From DAIDKA01 sp036267975 (GTDB lineage: Bacteria; Pseudomonadota; Gammaproteobacteria; Steroidobacterales; Steroidobacteraceae): a stretch of DNA of 64,000 bases. Each line of letters opens with the position of its first letter. Positions within the stretch are counted from its first letter, which is position 1. The notes below the pieces were generated by a model that was given only the letters and a program-made list of their open reading frames with translations, was not told the DNA's origin and searched no databases. Positions 17,837-26,536 of this stretch are shown piece by piece. Position numbers and translations under genes: made by a program. The stretch is from positions 62,001-126,000 of the forward strand of contig DATAVA010000012.1 of NCBI GenBank assembly GCA_036267975.1. The letters run 5' to 3'.

Positions 17837-18798
17837 ACACCGCCACACCGTTGGGTTACCTGGACTCGGCCGGCACGCGCGCGGATGCCATCCTGCCGCT
17901 GACCTGGTACATGCTCATCGTCTCGATACTGGTCTGCGTGATCATCGGCTGGATCCTGGTGCGCGCGCTGCGCAGGTCGCGGGCCAACGGCGGTGACGAA
18001 GAGACGCGCGCAGTGGCTGTCGAAGAAGGGCCGAGCGGTACCCACTGGATCCGCAATGGACTGCTCATCTCCAGCGTGCCGCTGCTGGTGGCGCTGGTAT
18101 GGACCATGGTGACCCTCGCGGCCGTTTCGGGACCGCCCGCGCGGCCGGCGCTGACGCTGGATGTCGTCGGCCACCAATGGTGGTGGGAAGTGACCTATGA
18201 CGGAACGCCGGCGGCGCACACCTTCACCACTGCAAACGAAATCCACATTCCGGTCGGGCAGCGGGTGCTGGTGAGACTGCACGGCGCCGATGTGATCCAC
18301 AGCTTCTGGGTGCCGAAGCTCAGCGGCAAAACCGACACGATCCCGGGCCAGACGAATCTGAGCTGGCTGGAAGCGCGAGTCCCGGGTGTCTACACCGGCC
18401 CCTGCAGCGAGTATTGCGGGGAACAGCATGCCCACATGATGGTGCAGGTGGTGGCGCAGTCGTCCGCGCAATTCGATCAGTGGTTTGCGCAGCAGCTGCA
18501 GCCCGCCACCGCGCCCACCGATTCGGCCAGCGAGCGCGGTGCGGCGCTGTTTGAATACCGCTGCGGCGCTTGCCACCAGATCCGCGGCACGCAGGCGGGG
18601 GCCCATGCGGGACCGGACTTGAGCCACATCGCCGGCCGCCGCACGCTGGCGGCGGGCCTGCTGCCGAATACGCCGGGCACGCTCGCGGCATGGATCGAAA
18701 ACGCACACGGCCTCAAGCCTGGCAACCAGATGCCCAATCAGAATCTGACCGGCGGTGAACTGATGGATGTCATCGCGTACCTGGAGTTGCAGCGATGA
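17833..18798 (+). CDS. Cytochrome c oxidase subunit II with fused cytochrome c
   Basis: The 321-residue protein has two membrane helices (about residues 20-45 and 75-97) and a periplasmic cupredoxin domain with the CuA set: HSFW for the first histidine, then CSEYCGEQHAHM. The tail is a cytochrome c domain with CGACH and a methionine ligand in GNQMPNQ. Subunit II with a fused cytochrome c is the caa3-type and CoxM-type arrangement. The chosen ATG 17833 overlaps the ctaG stop by four bases. Longer frames upstream are shadows. It carries electrons from soluble cytochrome or directly from the neighbouring cytochrome lipoprotein to subunit I. Confidence 0.95.
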   Translation: MNTATPLGYLDSAGTRADAILPLTWYMLIVSILVCVIIGWILVRALRRSRANGGDEETRAVAVEEGPSGTHWIRNGLLISSVPLLVALVWTMVTLAAVSGPPARPALTLDVVGHQWWWEVTYDGTPAAHTFTTANEIHIPVGQRVLVRLHGADVIHSFWVPKLSGKTDTIPGQTNLSWLEARVPGVYTGPCSEYCGEQHAHMMVQVVAQSSAQFDQWFAQQLQPATAPTDSASERGAALFEYRCGACHQIRGTQAGAHAGPDLSHIAGRRTLAAGLLPNTPGTLAAWIENAHGLKPGNQMPNQNLTGGELMDVIAYLELQR

Positions 18799-20732
18799 AG
18801 AGCGCCGACCTGCGCATTCCGGTGGTGGGCGCGGATTCCATCGCACACCAGTCGCGGTTGCTGGAGCTGTGGGAGGGCAAGCCCGGCCTGGCCGGATTCT
18901 TCGGTTCGGTGGATCACAAGCACATCGGTGTGCGCTACATCGTGACGGCGTTCGTGTTCCTGGTCCTGGGTGGCCTGGAGGCCTTGGCGATGCGCCTGCA
19001 GCTGGCCGGCCCGGACCGTGCGTTGCTGACACCCGCACAGTACGACCAGCTGTTCTCCACGCATGGCATGACGATGATCTTCCTGTATGCCTCGCCGGTG
19101 CTGTCGGGTTTCTCGAACTACCTGTGGCCGCTGCTGCTCGGCAGCCGTGACATGGCCTTCCCACGGCTGAATGCCTTCGGTTACTGGGTGTACCTCGCCA
19201 GTGGCATCTTTCTTTATGTCGGCTTCCTCACCGGCAATGGGCCGAACGATGGCTGGTTCAACTACGTGCCCTATGCCTCGGCGGCCTATAACCCGGGTTT
19301 GAACGAAGATTTCTATTCCCTGGGAATGGTGTTTCTCGGCATTTCGACCAGCGTCGGCGCCGCCAACTTCATCGTGACTGCGTTTCGGACGCGTGCCCCG
19401 GGCATGTCCCTCGACCGCCTGCCCATCCTGGTCTGGGGCACGCTCACGGCGAGTGTGGCCAACCTGATCGTGGTGCCCGCCGTCAGCCTTGCATTTCTGA
19501 TGTTGTGGATGGACCGTCAGTTCGGCACTCAGTTCTTCAACACCGTGGGCGGTGGTCAGCCGCTGCTGTGGCAGCACCTTTTCTGGATCTTCGGACATCC
19601 GTGGGTGTACGCGATCGTGCTGCCGGCCATGGGCATGGTTTCCGATGGCCTGCCGGTGTTCTGCCGGCGCCCGCTGGTCGGCTATTCGCTGGTCGCCGTC
19701 TCCACGGTTGCGACCATGATTCTCGGATTCGGGGTCTGGGTGCATCACATGTTCGCAACCGGCTTGCCCGGCATCGGCATGTCATTCTTCTCGGCAGCTT
19801 CCATCGCCATCACGCTGCCTTCCGCAGTGGCGGTGTTCGCATGGCTTGCCACCATCCGTCTCGGCAAGCCGGTGATCACGACCGCGTTCCTGTTCTTCGC
19901 CTCGATGATCCTCCTGTTTGTGATCGGCGGTGTGTCGGGCTTCATGACGGCCAGCGTGCCGGTGGACTGGCAGCTCACCGACACCTATTTCGTCGTCGCA
20001 CATCTGCATTACGTGCTCATTGGTATCAACGTATTTCCGGTGGTGGGCGCCATCTATTTCTGGTTCCCCAAAATGCGCGGTCGGCTACTGGATGAGAAGC
20101 TGGGGCGCTGGAACTTCTGGACGATGTTCATCGGGTTCAATCTGTGCTTCCTGCCGATGCATCTGACGGGACTATTGGGCATGCCGCGCCGTGTGTACAC
20201 CTATGCCCCCGAGATGGGTTGGACGACCCTCAACCTGATCACGAGCATCGGAGCCTTCGTGTTCGCGATCGGGGTGCTGCTGCTGTTCGTGAACATCGCC
20301 CGCAGCTGGTCCAAGGGCAAGATCGCCTCCGCCAACCCCTGGGACGCCCCGACTCTGGAATGGTCGGTCTCCTCACCGCCGCCGCCCTACAATTTCGCGC
20401 TGATACCGAAGGTCGCCTCGCGGCATCCGCTGTGGGAGGGCCGGCTGCCCGCTCCCGAACGCTCCTCGCTGGACCGCGGCCTGCTGCTTGATTCGGGCAA
20501 GGAGACGATCGGCAGCACGGCGCTGGATGCGCATGCCGACATGATCCTGGAAATGCCGGAGGACTCGTTGGCGCCGCTGTTCCTGTCGCTGGGTCTGGCA
20601 GGTGCATTCGCGGGCCTCATACTCAAACTGTGGGTCGTCACGGCGATCTTCGGCGTTGTTCTGGCGATGGCCTTATTGTGGTGGCTGTGGCCGCGGCGTG
20701 CGCTGCGCGAGCGGGAGCCGGCGCATGGCTGA
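18795..20732 (+). CDS. Cytochrome c oxidase subunit I, atypical proton-channel residues
   Basis: The 645-residue heme-copper oxidase subunit keeps all metal ligands: low-spin heme histidine in STHGMTM, CuB histidines in HPWVY (H268) and VHHMF, the cross-link tyrosine Y272, and the two histidines in VVAHLHYV. The D-channel entrance aspartate (D119) and asparagine (N126) are present. However, the glutamate normally found in HPEVY is tryptophan (W270), and the K-channel lysine position (PTGVKVF in classical enzymes) is alanine (A346 in LPSAVAVF). The YS motif of A2-type enzymes is also missing. About 60 extra C-terminal residues add two helices. It overlaps subunits II and III. The closest known layout is the alternative CuA oxidase cluster coxMNOP of rhizobia. 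Confidence 0.95.
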   Translation: MKSADLRIPVVGADSIAHQSRLLELWEGKPGLAGFFGSVDHKHIGVRYIVTAFVFLVLGGLEALAMRLQLAGPDRALLTPAQYDQLFSTHGMTMIFLYASPVLSGFSNYLWPLLLGSRDMAFPRLNAFGYWVYLASGIFLYVGFLTGNGPNDGWFNYVPYASAAYNPGLNEDFYSLGMVFLGISTSVGAANFIVTAFRTRAPGMSLDRLPILVWGTLTASVANLIVVPAVSLAFLMLWMDRQFGTQFFNTVGGGQPLLWQHLFWIFGHPWVYAIVLPAMGMVSDGLPVFCRRPLVGYSLVAVSTVATMILGFGVWVHHMFATGLPGIGMSFFSAASIAITLPSAVAVFAWLATIRLGKPVITTAFLFFASMILLFVIGGVSGFMTASVPVDWQLTDTYFVVAHLHYVLIGINVFPVVGAIYFWFPKMRGRLLDEKLGRWNFWTMFIGFNLCFLPMHLTGLLGMPRRVYTYAPEMGWTTLNLITSIGAFVFAIGVLLLFVNIARSWSKGKIASANPWDAPTLEWSVSSPPPPYNFALIPKVASRHPLWEGRLPAPERSSLDRGLLLDSGKETIGSTALDAHADMILEMPEDSLAPLFLSLGLAGAFAGLILKLWVVTAIFGVVLAMALLWWLWPRRALREREPAHG

Positions 20733-21336
20733 GCCCGTCACGGTTCCGGGAGTCGCGCTGCCGGTGGGGCCGATCGGGCGCCGCGGTGTCGGCTGGTGGG
20801 GCGTCGGAACGCTGGTCGCCAGCGAGGCGGCGCTGTTCGCCTATCTGCTGTTTTCGTACTTTTACTACGGGGCGACCGCGGGGCCGAACTGGGTACTGGA
20901 GCCGCATCCGGATCTGCACGTGGCGCTGCCGAACACCATTCTGCTGCTGGCATCGAGCGGTGTCGCCTGGTGGGGTGAACGCGGAGTCCTGCGGCAGCGG
21001 CGCGCGCAGGCGCTGTGGGGCTTCGGGATCGCCTTCCTGATGGGCTGTCTGTTCGCGCTGGTGCAGCTGCATGAGTGGCATACCAAGCCCTTCAGCCTCG
21101 GCACCTCGAGCTTCAGTTCGCTGTACTTTCTGACCACCGGCCTGCACGAGGCGCACGTGTTCGTCGGGGTGCTGATTCTCGCCGCCATCTTTGTATGGAC
21201 CGCCCATGACTACTTCAGTCCCCGACGCCGCCTATCGGTGTCGGCTGGGGTCCTGTACTGGCATTTCGTCGATATCGTGTGGCTGTTCGTGTTCACGACG
21301 TACTACATCACCCCCTACCTCGGGTTCGGGCATTGA
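20725..21336 (+). CDS. Cytochrome c oxidase subunit III
   Basis: The 203-residue product has about five to six hydrophobic segments with the family marks SEAALFAYLLFSYF, GLHEAHVFVG and the C-terminal YWHFVDIVWLFVF. Short subunit III forms of five helices occur in caa3 and alternative CuA oxidases. The ATG at 20725 lies inside the end of subunit I (8-bp overlap), so translation is probably coupled. It is the third structural subunit of the oxidase. Confidence 0.93.
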   Translation: MAEPVTVPGVALPVGPIGRRGVGWWGVGTLVASEAALFAYLLFSYFYYGATAGPNWVLEPHPDLHVALPNTILLLASSGVAWWGERGVLRQRRAQALWGFGIAFLMGCLFALVQLHEWHTKPFSLGTSSFSSLYFLTTGLHEAHVFVGVLILAAIFVWTAHDYFSPRRRLSVSAGVLYWHFVDIVWLFVFTTYYITPYLGFGH

Positions 21337-21338
21337 GC

Positions 21339-21749
21339 ATGGTCAATCAATTCTCTGCGACGCCCACGCACGCGGCCTCCGGCCCGGGTGCCATTGCCCT
21401 GTTTGCAGGTCCGGTCGCGTGGTTCGTTGAACTCAACATCGGCTACATCCTCGCGACTGAACCGTGCTTTCCCACCGATCACCGGCTCGTTGTTCCGCTC
21501 CCGCAATGGGCCTGGACCCATACCGGACTGTTCTGCCTCGCGGCGCTGTGCCTGCTGATCGCCCTATGGGCGTTCATCGTTTCGATGTCGGCCCTGCGAC
21601 GGCACTCCGTTGCGGGCCATCCGGTCGCCACGGCAGGGACGCGGGCAAGATTCGCCGCGCTGTGGGGCGCAGCCCTGGGCGGTGGTTTTTTTGTGGCGAC
21701 ATTGCTGACCTGCGTAGGTCTGATTGTGCTGCCACGGTGTGGGGGTTAA
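21339..21749 (+). CDS. Small membrane protein of the oxidase operon
   Basis: The 136-residue product has three hydrophobic segments (about residues 18-40, 60-85 and 108-130) and a conserved-looking LFAGPVAWFVELNIGYIL start. I recognise no named family. Its place directly after subunit III matches small fourth subunits or CoxP-like proteins of other oxidase clusters. It is two bases after the subunit III stop, and its stop abuts the ATG of the PQQ dehydrogenase, so it is surely part of the operon. Confidence 0.72.
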   Translation: MVNQFSATPTHAASGPGAIALFAGPVAWFVELNIGYILATEPCFPTDHRLVVPLPQWAWTHTGLFCLAALCLLIALWAFIVSMSALRRHSVAGHPVATAGTRARFAALWGAALGGGFFVATLLTCVGLIVLPRCGG

Positions 21750-23642
21750 ATGCGATTTCAAATCACACGGCGAGTGCTGCAGTGGCTGCCCGTGGTCACG
21801 CTCCTGGCGCCAGTCCCGATACTCGCACAGACCGTGCCGGCGGGAGTGCCGGCCGATGAAGTGTTCAGCCGCGAACAGATCGGACATGCGCTGGCGCCGC
21901 CCACGCCGGGAGTCGGGCGCACCGCGCCGAGCAGCGCCAACGCTCCCGAGGACGATGGTCAATGGCGGATGCCATCCAAGAACTACGCCTCGACCCGGTA
22001 TTCAACGTTGGCGGAGATCACGCCGGAGAACGTCGCGAAGCTGACACCGCAGTTCTCGTTCTCGCTGGCCGTCAACAAGGGCCAGGAGGCTGCGCCGATC
22101 GTGGCCGACAACGTCATGTATCTCGTGACGGCCTACCCGAACATCGTGTATGCGCTGGATTTGAGCAAGCCCGGCGCGCCCATGAAATGGAAGTTCGCCT
22201 CAAAGCCGCTGCCGGCGAGCCAGGGCGTCGCCTGCTGCGACGTCGTCAATCGCGGCGGCACGGTCGATGCGGGCAAGTTCATTTTCAATACGCTCGATGG
22301 GCAAACGATCGCGCTGAACATCAAGGACGGCAGGCCCGTTTGGCGCACGCGCTTAGGCAACATCCATATCGGCGAGACGATCACCATGGCGCCGCTGGTG
22401 GCGGACGGGCGCGTCTTCGTCGGCGATTCGGGCGGCGAGCTCGGCGTGCGCGGCTGGATTGCGGCCCTGGATGAAAGCCACGGCAAGCTCGAGTGGCGGG
22501 CTTATAACACCGGCCCCGACGCGGATGTGAAAATAGGGCCCGACTTCCATCCCTACTATCCTTCCGACAAGGGCACGAACCTGGGCGTCACGACCTGGCC
22601 GGCGGATGCGTGGAGGATCGGTGGCGCGACCGTGTGGGGATGGGTCACCTACGATCCGGAGCTGAAGGCGCTTTACTATGGTGTCGGCAACCCAGGGCCC
22701 TGGAATGCCGATCAGCGCCCCGGCGACAACAAGTGGACGACGGGCATCTTTGCGCGCGATCCGGCGACGGGCAATGCCCGCTGGTATTACCAGATGACCC
22801 CGCACGATGAGCACGACTACGACGGCGTGAACGAACAGATCCTGCTCGACATGCCCTTCGGCGGCCGCATGCACAAGGTGCTGATCCACCCGGACCGCAA
22901 TGGCTATGTCTATGTGATCGACCGGACCAATGGCCAGGTGCTGTCGGCGGATCCCTATGGTCCCGTCAACTCCTCCAAGGGCGTGGACCTTGCAACGGGG
23001 CGGCTGATCGTCAATCCGGACAAGGAAACGAAGGTCGGCCGCGAGGTGCACGACATCTGCCCGACCGCATCGGGTGCGAAGGACTGGAACCCGAGCAGCT
23101 TCAGTCCTCAGACCGGACTGATGTACATCCCGCATGAAAACATCTGTATGGACTGGACCGACATGGAGGTGAGCTACATCGTTGGCACTCCCTATGTCGG
23201 TGCCAACGTCCACATGAAGCCCGGTCCCGGCGGCCATCGCGGCGAGCTGACGGCCTGGGATCCCGTGAATCGCCGGCCGGCGTGGATCGTGAACGAGAAT
23301 TTTCCGATCTGGTCGGGCACGGTCGTCACGGCCGGAAACGTGGTGTTCTACGGCACCATGGATGGCTGGTTCAAGGCGGTCGATGCGCAATCCGGCAAGG
23401 CGCTGTGGCAGTACAAGGTCGACAGCGGAATCATCGGTCAGCCGATCAGCTACCGCGGACCCGACGGACACCAGTACATCGCGGTGCTTTCGGGCGTCGG
23501 TGGCTGGTCCGGCGCGGTCGTATCGGGACCTGTGGATCCGCGCGATGGCTCGGCCGCACTGGGAATGGTGAACGTCATGTCGGATTTGCCGAAATACACC
23601 ACGGCCGGAGGGACGCTTTATGTCTTTGCGCTGCCGCACTAA
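21750..23642 (+). CDS. PQQ-dependent methanol/ethanol-family dehydrogenase
   Basis: The 630-residue periplasmic quinoprotein has a signal peptide (cleavage likely after ILAQ, residue about 27) and the beta-propeller W motifs. It carries the adjacent-cysteine pair C162-C163 in QGVACCDVV that stacks on PQQ, and the block RPGDNKWTTGIFARD. The probable catalytic aspartate is D302 in WGWVTYDPE. Two residues later, lanthanide (XoxF) enzymes have aspartate; here it is E304, so the metal cannot be assigned with confidence. It oxidises an alcohol in the periplasm and passes electrons to cytochrome c, encoded next. No small MxaI-type subunit gene is present. Substrate could be ethanol-like or other primary alcohols. 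Confidence 0.92.
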   Translation: MRFQITRRVLQWLPVVTLLAPVPILAQTVPAGVPADEVFSREQIGHALAPPTPGVGRTAPSSANAPEDDGQWRMPSKNYASTRYSTLAEITPENVAKLTPQFSFSLAVNKGQEAAPIVADNVMYLVTAYPNIVYALDLSKPGAPMKWKFASKPLPASQGVACCDVVNRGGTVDAGKFIFNTLDGQTIALNIKDGRPVWRTRLGNIHIGETITMAPLVADGRVFVGDSGGELGVRGWIAALDESHGKLEWRAYNTGPDADVKIGPDFHPYYPSDKGTNLGVTTWPADAWRIGGATVWGWVTYDPELKALYYGVGNPGPWNADQRPGDNKWTTGIFARDPATGNARWYYQMTPHDEHDYDGVNEQILLDMPFGGRMHKVLIHPDRNGYVYVIDRTNGQVLSADPYGPVNSSKGVDLATGRLIVNPDKETKVGREVHDICPTASGAKDWNPSSFSPQTGLMYIPHENICMDWTDMEVSYIVGTPYVGANVHMKPGPGGHRGELTAWDPVNRRPAWIVNENFPIWSGTVVTAGNVVFYGTMDGWFKAVDAQSGKALWQYKVDSGIIGQPISYRGPDGHQYIAVLSGVGGWSGAVVSGPVDPRDGSAALGMVNVMSDLPKYTTAGGTLYVFALPH

Positions 23643-24201
23643 TGTCTCACTGACCATCAGCGTGCTGCTCGCCGGCTGCGGGGCGAGCCATCATGAGCCG
23701 GCGGGTCCGACATCCCCGAACGCTGCAGACGGGGCCGTCATCACCTCGGCGCTGGCGCCGGGCCTTGACCACAGTCTCTCCACCGTGGATCCGCGCGCGG
23801 CTCCTTATTACGACAACGCCAAGGCGGTGGTCGACGGCAAGCGACTCTTCAACCAGTACAACTGTTCCGGTTGCCATTCGAATGGCGGGGGCGGCATGGG
23901 CCCCTCGCTCATGGACGATGAGTGGATCTATGGGGATCGGCTCGAGCAGATCCACCAGACCCTGGTCGAAGGTCGTCCGAATGGCATGCCGGCATGGGGT
24001 GGCAAGATACCCGACGAACAGCTGTGGGAGTTGGCCGCCTACGTGCGCTCCATGTCGCTGCCGCAGACACTGGCGGCGCAGAATGGCGCAACTCCCTCCC
24101 AATCCCCCGCGCCCGTGCCGCGGGCGGCGGGCCAGGATCCGGGATGGTCGCCCGCGCCGGATACCACCAATGACTACACGTCCACGACCGAAGGTCCATA
24201 G
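23620..24201 (+). CDS. Cytochrome c, probable lipoprotein, partner of the PQQ enzyme
   Basis: The 193-residue product has a lipobox-like segment SVLLAGC (cysteine near residue 20), one heme-binding motif CSGCH and a methionine ligand in NGMPAWGG, then a proline-rich disordered tail. It starts 23 bases before the PQQ dehydrogenase stop, in another frame. This position matches XoxG/PedF-like cytochromes that take electrons from the quinoprotein. It would hand them to the cytochrome domain of oxidase subunit II. The first residues are poorly hydrophobic and an internal start is possible. Confidence 0.87.
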   Translation: MSLRCRTNVSLTISVLLAGCGASHHEPAGPTSPNAADGAVITSALAPGLDHSLSTVDPRAAPYYDNAKAVVDGKRLFNQYNCSGCHSNGGGGMGPSLMDDEWIYGDRLEQIHQTLVEGRPNGMPAWGGKIPDEQLWELAAYVRSMSLPQTLAAQNGATPSQSPAPVPRAAGQDPGWSPAPDTTNDYTSTTEGP

Positions 24202-25007
24202 TGCGGGTGGCGCGCTTCGGCCTGATCGCCCTGCTGTGCGGCTGTTCGCTCGCAGCACACGCGGCATTGGTGGTATGCGCGGATCCCAACAATATGCCGT
24301 TCTCCAATCGCCACGAGGACGGCTTTGAAAATCAGCTTGCGCAACTGCTCGGTCGCGATCTGCACATGCCGATCAAATACGAGTGGTGGGCCCAGCGCCG
24401 CGGCTTCGCGCGTCAGACGCTGACTCAATCCCGCTGTGATATCTGGCCGGGAGTTGCCGCCGGCATCCAGAGCATGGCGACCTCGATTCCCTACTACCGC
24501 TCGACGTACGTGTTCGTCAGCCTGGCTTCAAATCCGCTTGACCATCTGTCGCTGGATGATCCGCGGCTGCGCAATATGCTGATCGGCGTGCAACTGGTCG
24601 GCGATGACGGCATGAATACGCCGCCGGCGAGCGCGCTGGCAGCGCGCGGCATGACCGGCAATGTCCGCGGCTTTACGCTGTACGGGGATTATCGTCGGCC
24701 CAATCCGCCCACGGCCATCCTCGATGCCGTGGTGAACCGCTCAGTGAAGCTGGCCCTGGTATGGGGGCCATTGGCGGGTTATTACGCGCGCCACTGCGCG
24801 ACGCCGCTGCGCCTGGAGCCGATCGCTTCCGAAGCGGCAAGCGCGGCTCCCATGAGTTTTGCGATCGCCGTTGGCGTGCGCCGCAATGAGCCGCAGCTGC
24901 GGGCGCGGATCAATGATCTGCTGCAACGGGACCGGACGCAGATCCAGCATCTGCTCCATCAGTACGGCGTGCCGCTGGTGAATGATGCGCCTCACTCGGC
25001 GCCGTGA
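24201..25007 (+). CDS. XoxJ-like quinoprotein-associated periplasmic binding protein
   Basis: The 268-residue exported protein (signal peptide ending near AAHA) opens with the typical LVVCADPNNMPFSN followed by GFENQLAQLLGRDL, WWAQRRGFARQTL and RCDIWPGV. These are the marks of the family of quinoprotein dehydrogenase-associated, ABC-substrate-binding-like proteins (XoxJ). No ABC transporter is nearby, so it acts alone. A structural study of XoxJ proposed a role in activating the dehydrogenase. GTG 24201 overlaps the cytochrome stop by one base. Its 3' end overlaps the convergent efflux gene by 16 bp. Confidence 0.9.
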   Translation: MRVARFGLIALLCGCSLAAHAALVVCADPNNMPFSNRHEDGFENQLAQLLGRDLHMPIKYEWWAQRRGFARQTLTQSRCDIWPGVAAGIQSMATSIPYYRSTYVFVSLASNPLDHLSLDDPRLRNMLIGVQLVGDDGMNTPPASALAARGMTGNVRGFTLYGDYRRPNPPTAILDAVVNRSVKLALVWGPLAGYYARHCATPLRLEPIASEAASAAPMSFAIAVGVRRNEPQLRARINDLLQRDRTQIQHLLHQYGVPLVNDAPHSAP

Positions 25008-26536
25008 GCCTCCCCGCCCACGGCTCCGGGCTTTACGAATAACAGCAGCGGTAACAGCATCAGGAAGATCACGGCGAACGCCTTGAATGCGTCGAGATAG
25101 CTCAGCATCTGCGCCTGCTGAACCGCAGCCTGGTAGATGCGGCCGAGGGTGCTCAGCGCACCGCTCGCCGTATCGGTGAGCTGGCTGAGCTGGCGGGTGA
25201 GATCGTTCAGCGCCGGATTCATCGATTGCAGATGCTCCACCAGGCGGCTTTGATGAAACTGCTCGCGCCGCGTGACCAGGGTCGATGCGAACGAAATCCC
25301 GACGCTGCCGCCGAAGTTGCGCGCGAGGTTCACCAGAGCCGAGGCATAGTTGGTACGCTCGTGAGGAATGCCGCGGAACCCCAGCGAGTTGATCGGCAGG
25401 AACAGGAACGCGAGTCCGAAGGCCTGCATGAGGCGCCCCATCACGATGGTGGTAAAGGATACCTGCAGGTAGAAATTCGTCATCCACGACAGCGCCGCGG
25501 CTGAACAGACCAGGCCGACCGCGATCAGAATGCGCAGGTCGACCTTGCCGACGATCTTGCCGATCACCGGAAACATCAACAGCAGCAGGAACCCTCCGGG
25601 CGCGATGACCTCGCCGGCCTCGGTGGCCCGATAGCCCATCAGGGACTGGGTGTAGGCGGGTAGCAGATAGGTCGTGCCCAGGATCATGAAGCCGAAGAAG
25701 GCCATGAGCACGAAGCCAACCGCGAAATCGCGCTGCTTGAACAGCTTCAGGTCGACCATCGGATTCTCGTGCGGCCATTCCCACCACACGAACAGCACGA
25801 AGCACACGGCCGAGGCGATCGCCATGCAGGTAATCATGCCGCTGGCGAACCAGTCATCCTGCTGCCCGCGGTCAAGAACGATCTGCAGGCAGCCGAGCCC
25901 GATGGCGATGAAGGCAAAACCGGCCCAATCGACCTTGCCCCGGGCCGCGGTTGCCGCTTCGTTCGGCGTGCGGACGAGAAAGCCAATGAGAAAGACCAGG
26001 ATGATGCCGACCGGCACATTGATGAGGAATACCCAGCGCCATTCATAGTTGTCGGTGATCCAGCCACCGATCGTGGGCCCGATTGCCGGCGCGGTGACGG
26101 CGGCGACTCCATAGATGGCCGTCGCAGTGCCGCGCTTCTGCGCGGGAAATGAGTCGGTGAGAATCGCCTGGCCGATGGGCTGCAGCCCGCCGCCGGCGGC
26201 CCCCTGCAATGCGCGCAGTACCACGAGGGTCGCCAGGTCCGGCGCGAGCCCGCACAGCAGTGAAGCCACGCTGAATATCGAGATGCAGGTGAGGAAGAAG
26301 CGCTTCCGACCGAATTTTGCAGCAAGCCACCCGGAGACCGGCATGACCGCCGCATTGGTGACGAGATAACTGGTCAATGTCCAGGTGGATTCGTCCTGGC
26401 TGGCCGACAGATCGCCGGCGATGTGCGGCAAGGCGACATTAGCGACGGAGATGTCGAGAATCTCCATGAACGCGGCCAGTGCGACCACCGGGGCAATGAT
26501 CCACGGATGAATAGCCTGACGCTTGCCACCGCTCAC
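24992..26536 (-). CDS. DHA2-family multidrug efflux permease (EmrB-like)
   Basis: The 514-residue transporter has 14 expected membrane helices and MFS motifs: LDISVANVALPHIAGDL at the start, GWLAAKFGRKR (motif A) and GAAGGGLQPIGQAIL (motif C region). It pairs with the HlyD-type adaptor gene, which overlaps by four bases (26533-26536), and with an outer-membrane factor. Together they form an EmrAB-TolC-type pump exporting toxic organic compounds. The 3' end overlaps the XoxJ-like gene from the other strand. Confidence 0.93.
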   Translation of the reverse strand: MSGGKRQAIHPWIIAPVVALAAFMEILDISVANVALPHIAGDLSASQDESTWTLTSYLVTNAAVMPVSGWLAAKFGRKRFFLTCISIFSVASLLCGLAPDLATLVVLRALQGAAGGGLQPIGQAILTDSFPAQKRGTATAIYGVAAVTAPAIGPTIGGWITDNYEWRWVFLINVPVGIILVFLIGFLVRTPNEAATAARGKVDWAGFAFIAIGLGCLQIVLDRGQQDDWFASGMITCMAIASAVCFVLFVWWEWPHENPMVDLKLFKQRDFAVGFVLMAFFGFMILGTTYLLPAYTQSLMGYRATEAGEVIAPGGFLLLLMFPVIGKIVGKVDLRILIAVGLVCSAAALSWMTNFYLQVSFTTIVMGRLMQAFGLAFLFLPINSLGFRGIPHERTNYASALVNLARNFGGSVGISFASTLVTRREQFHQSRLVEHLQSMNPALNDLTRQLSQLTDTASGALSTLGRIYQAAVQQAQMLSYLDAFKAFAVIFLMLLPLLLFVKPGAVGGEAHGAE

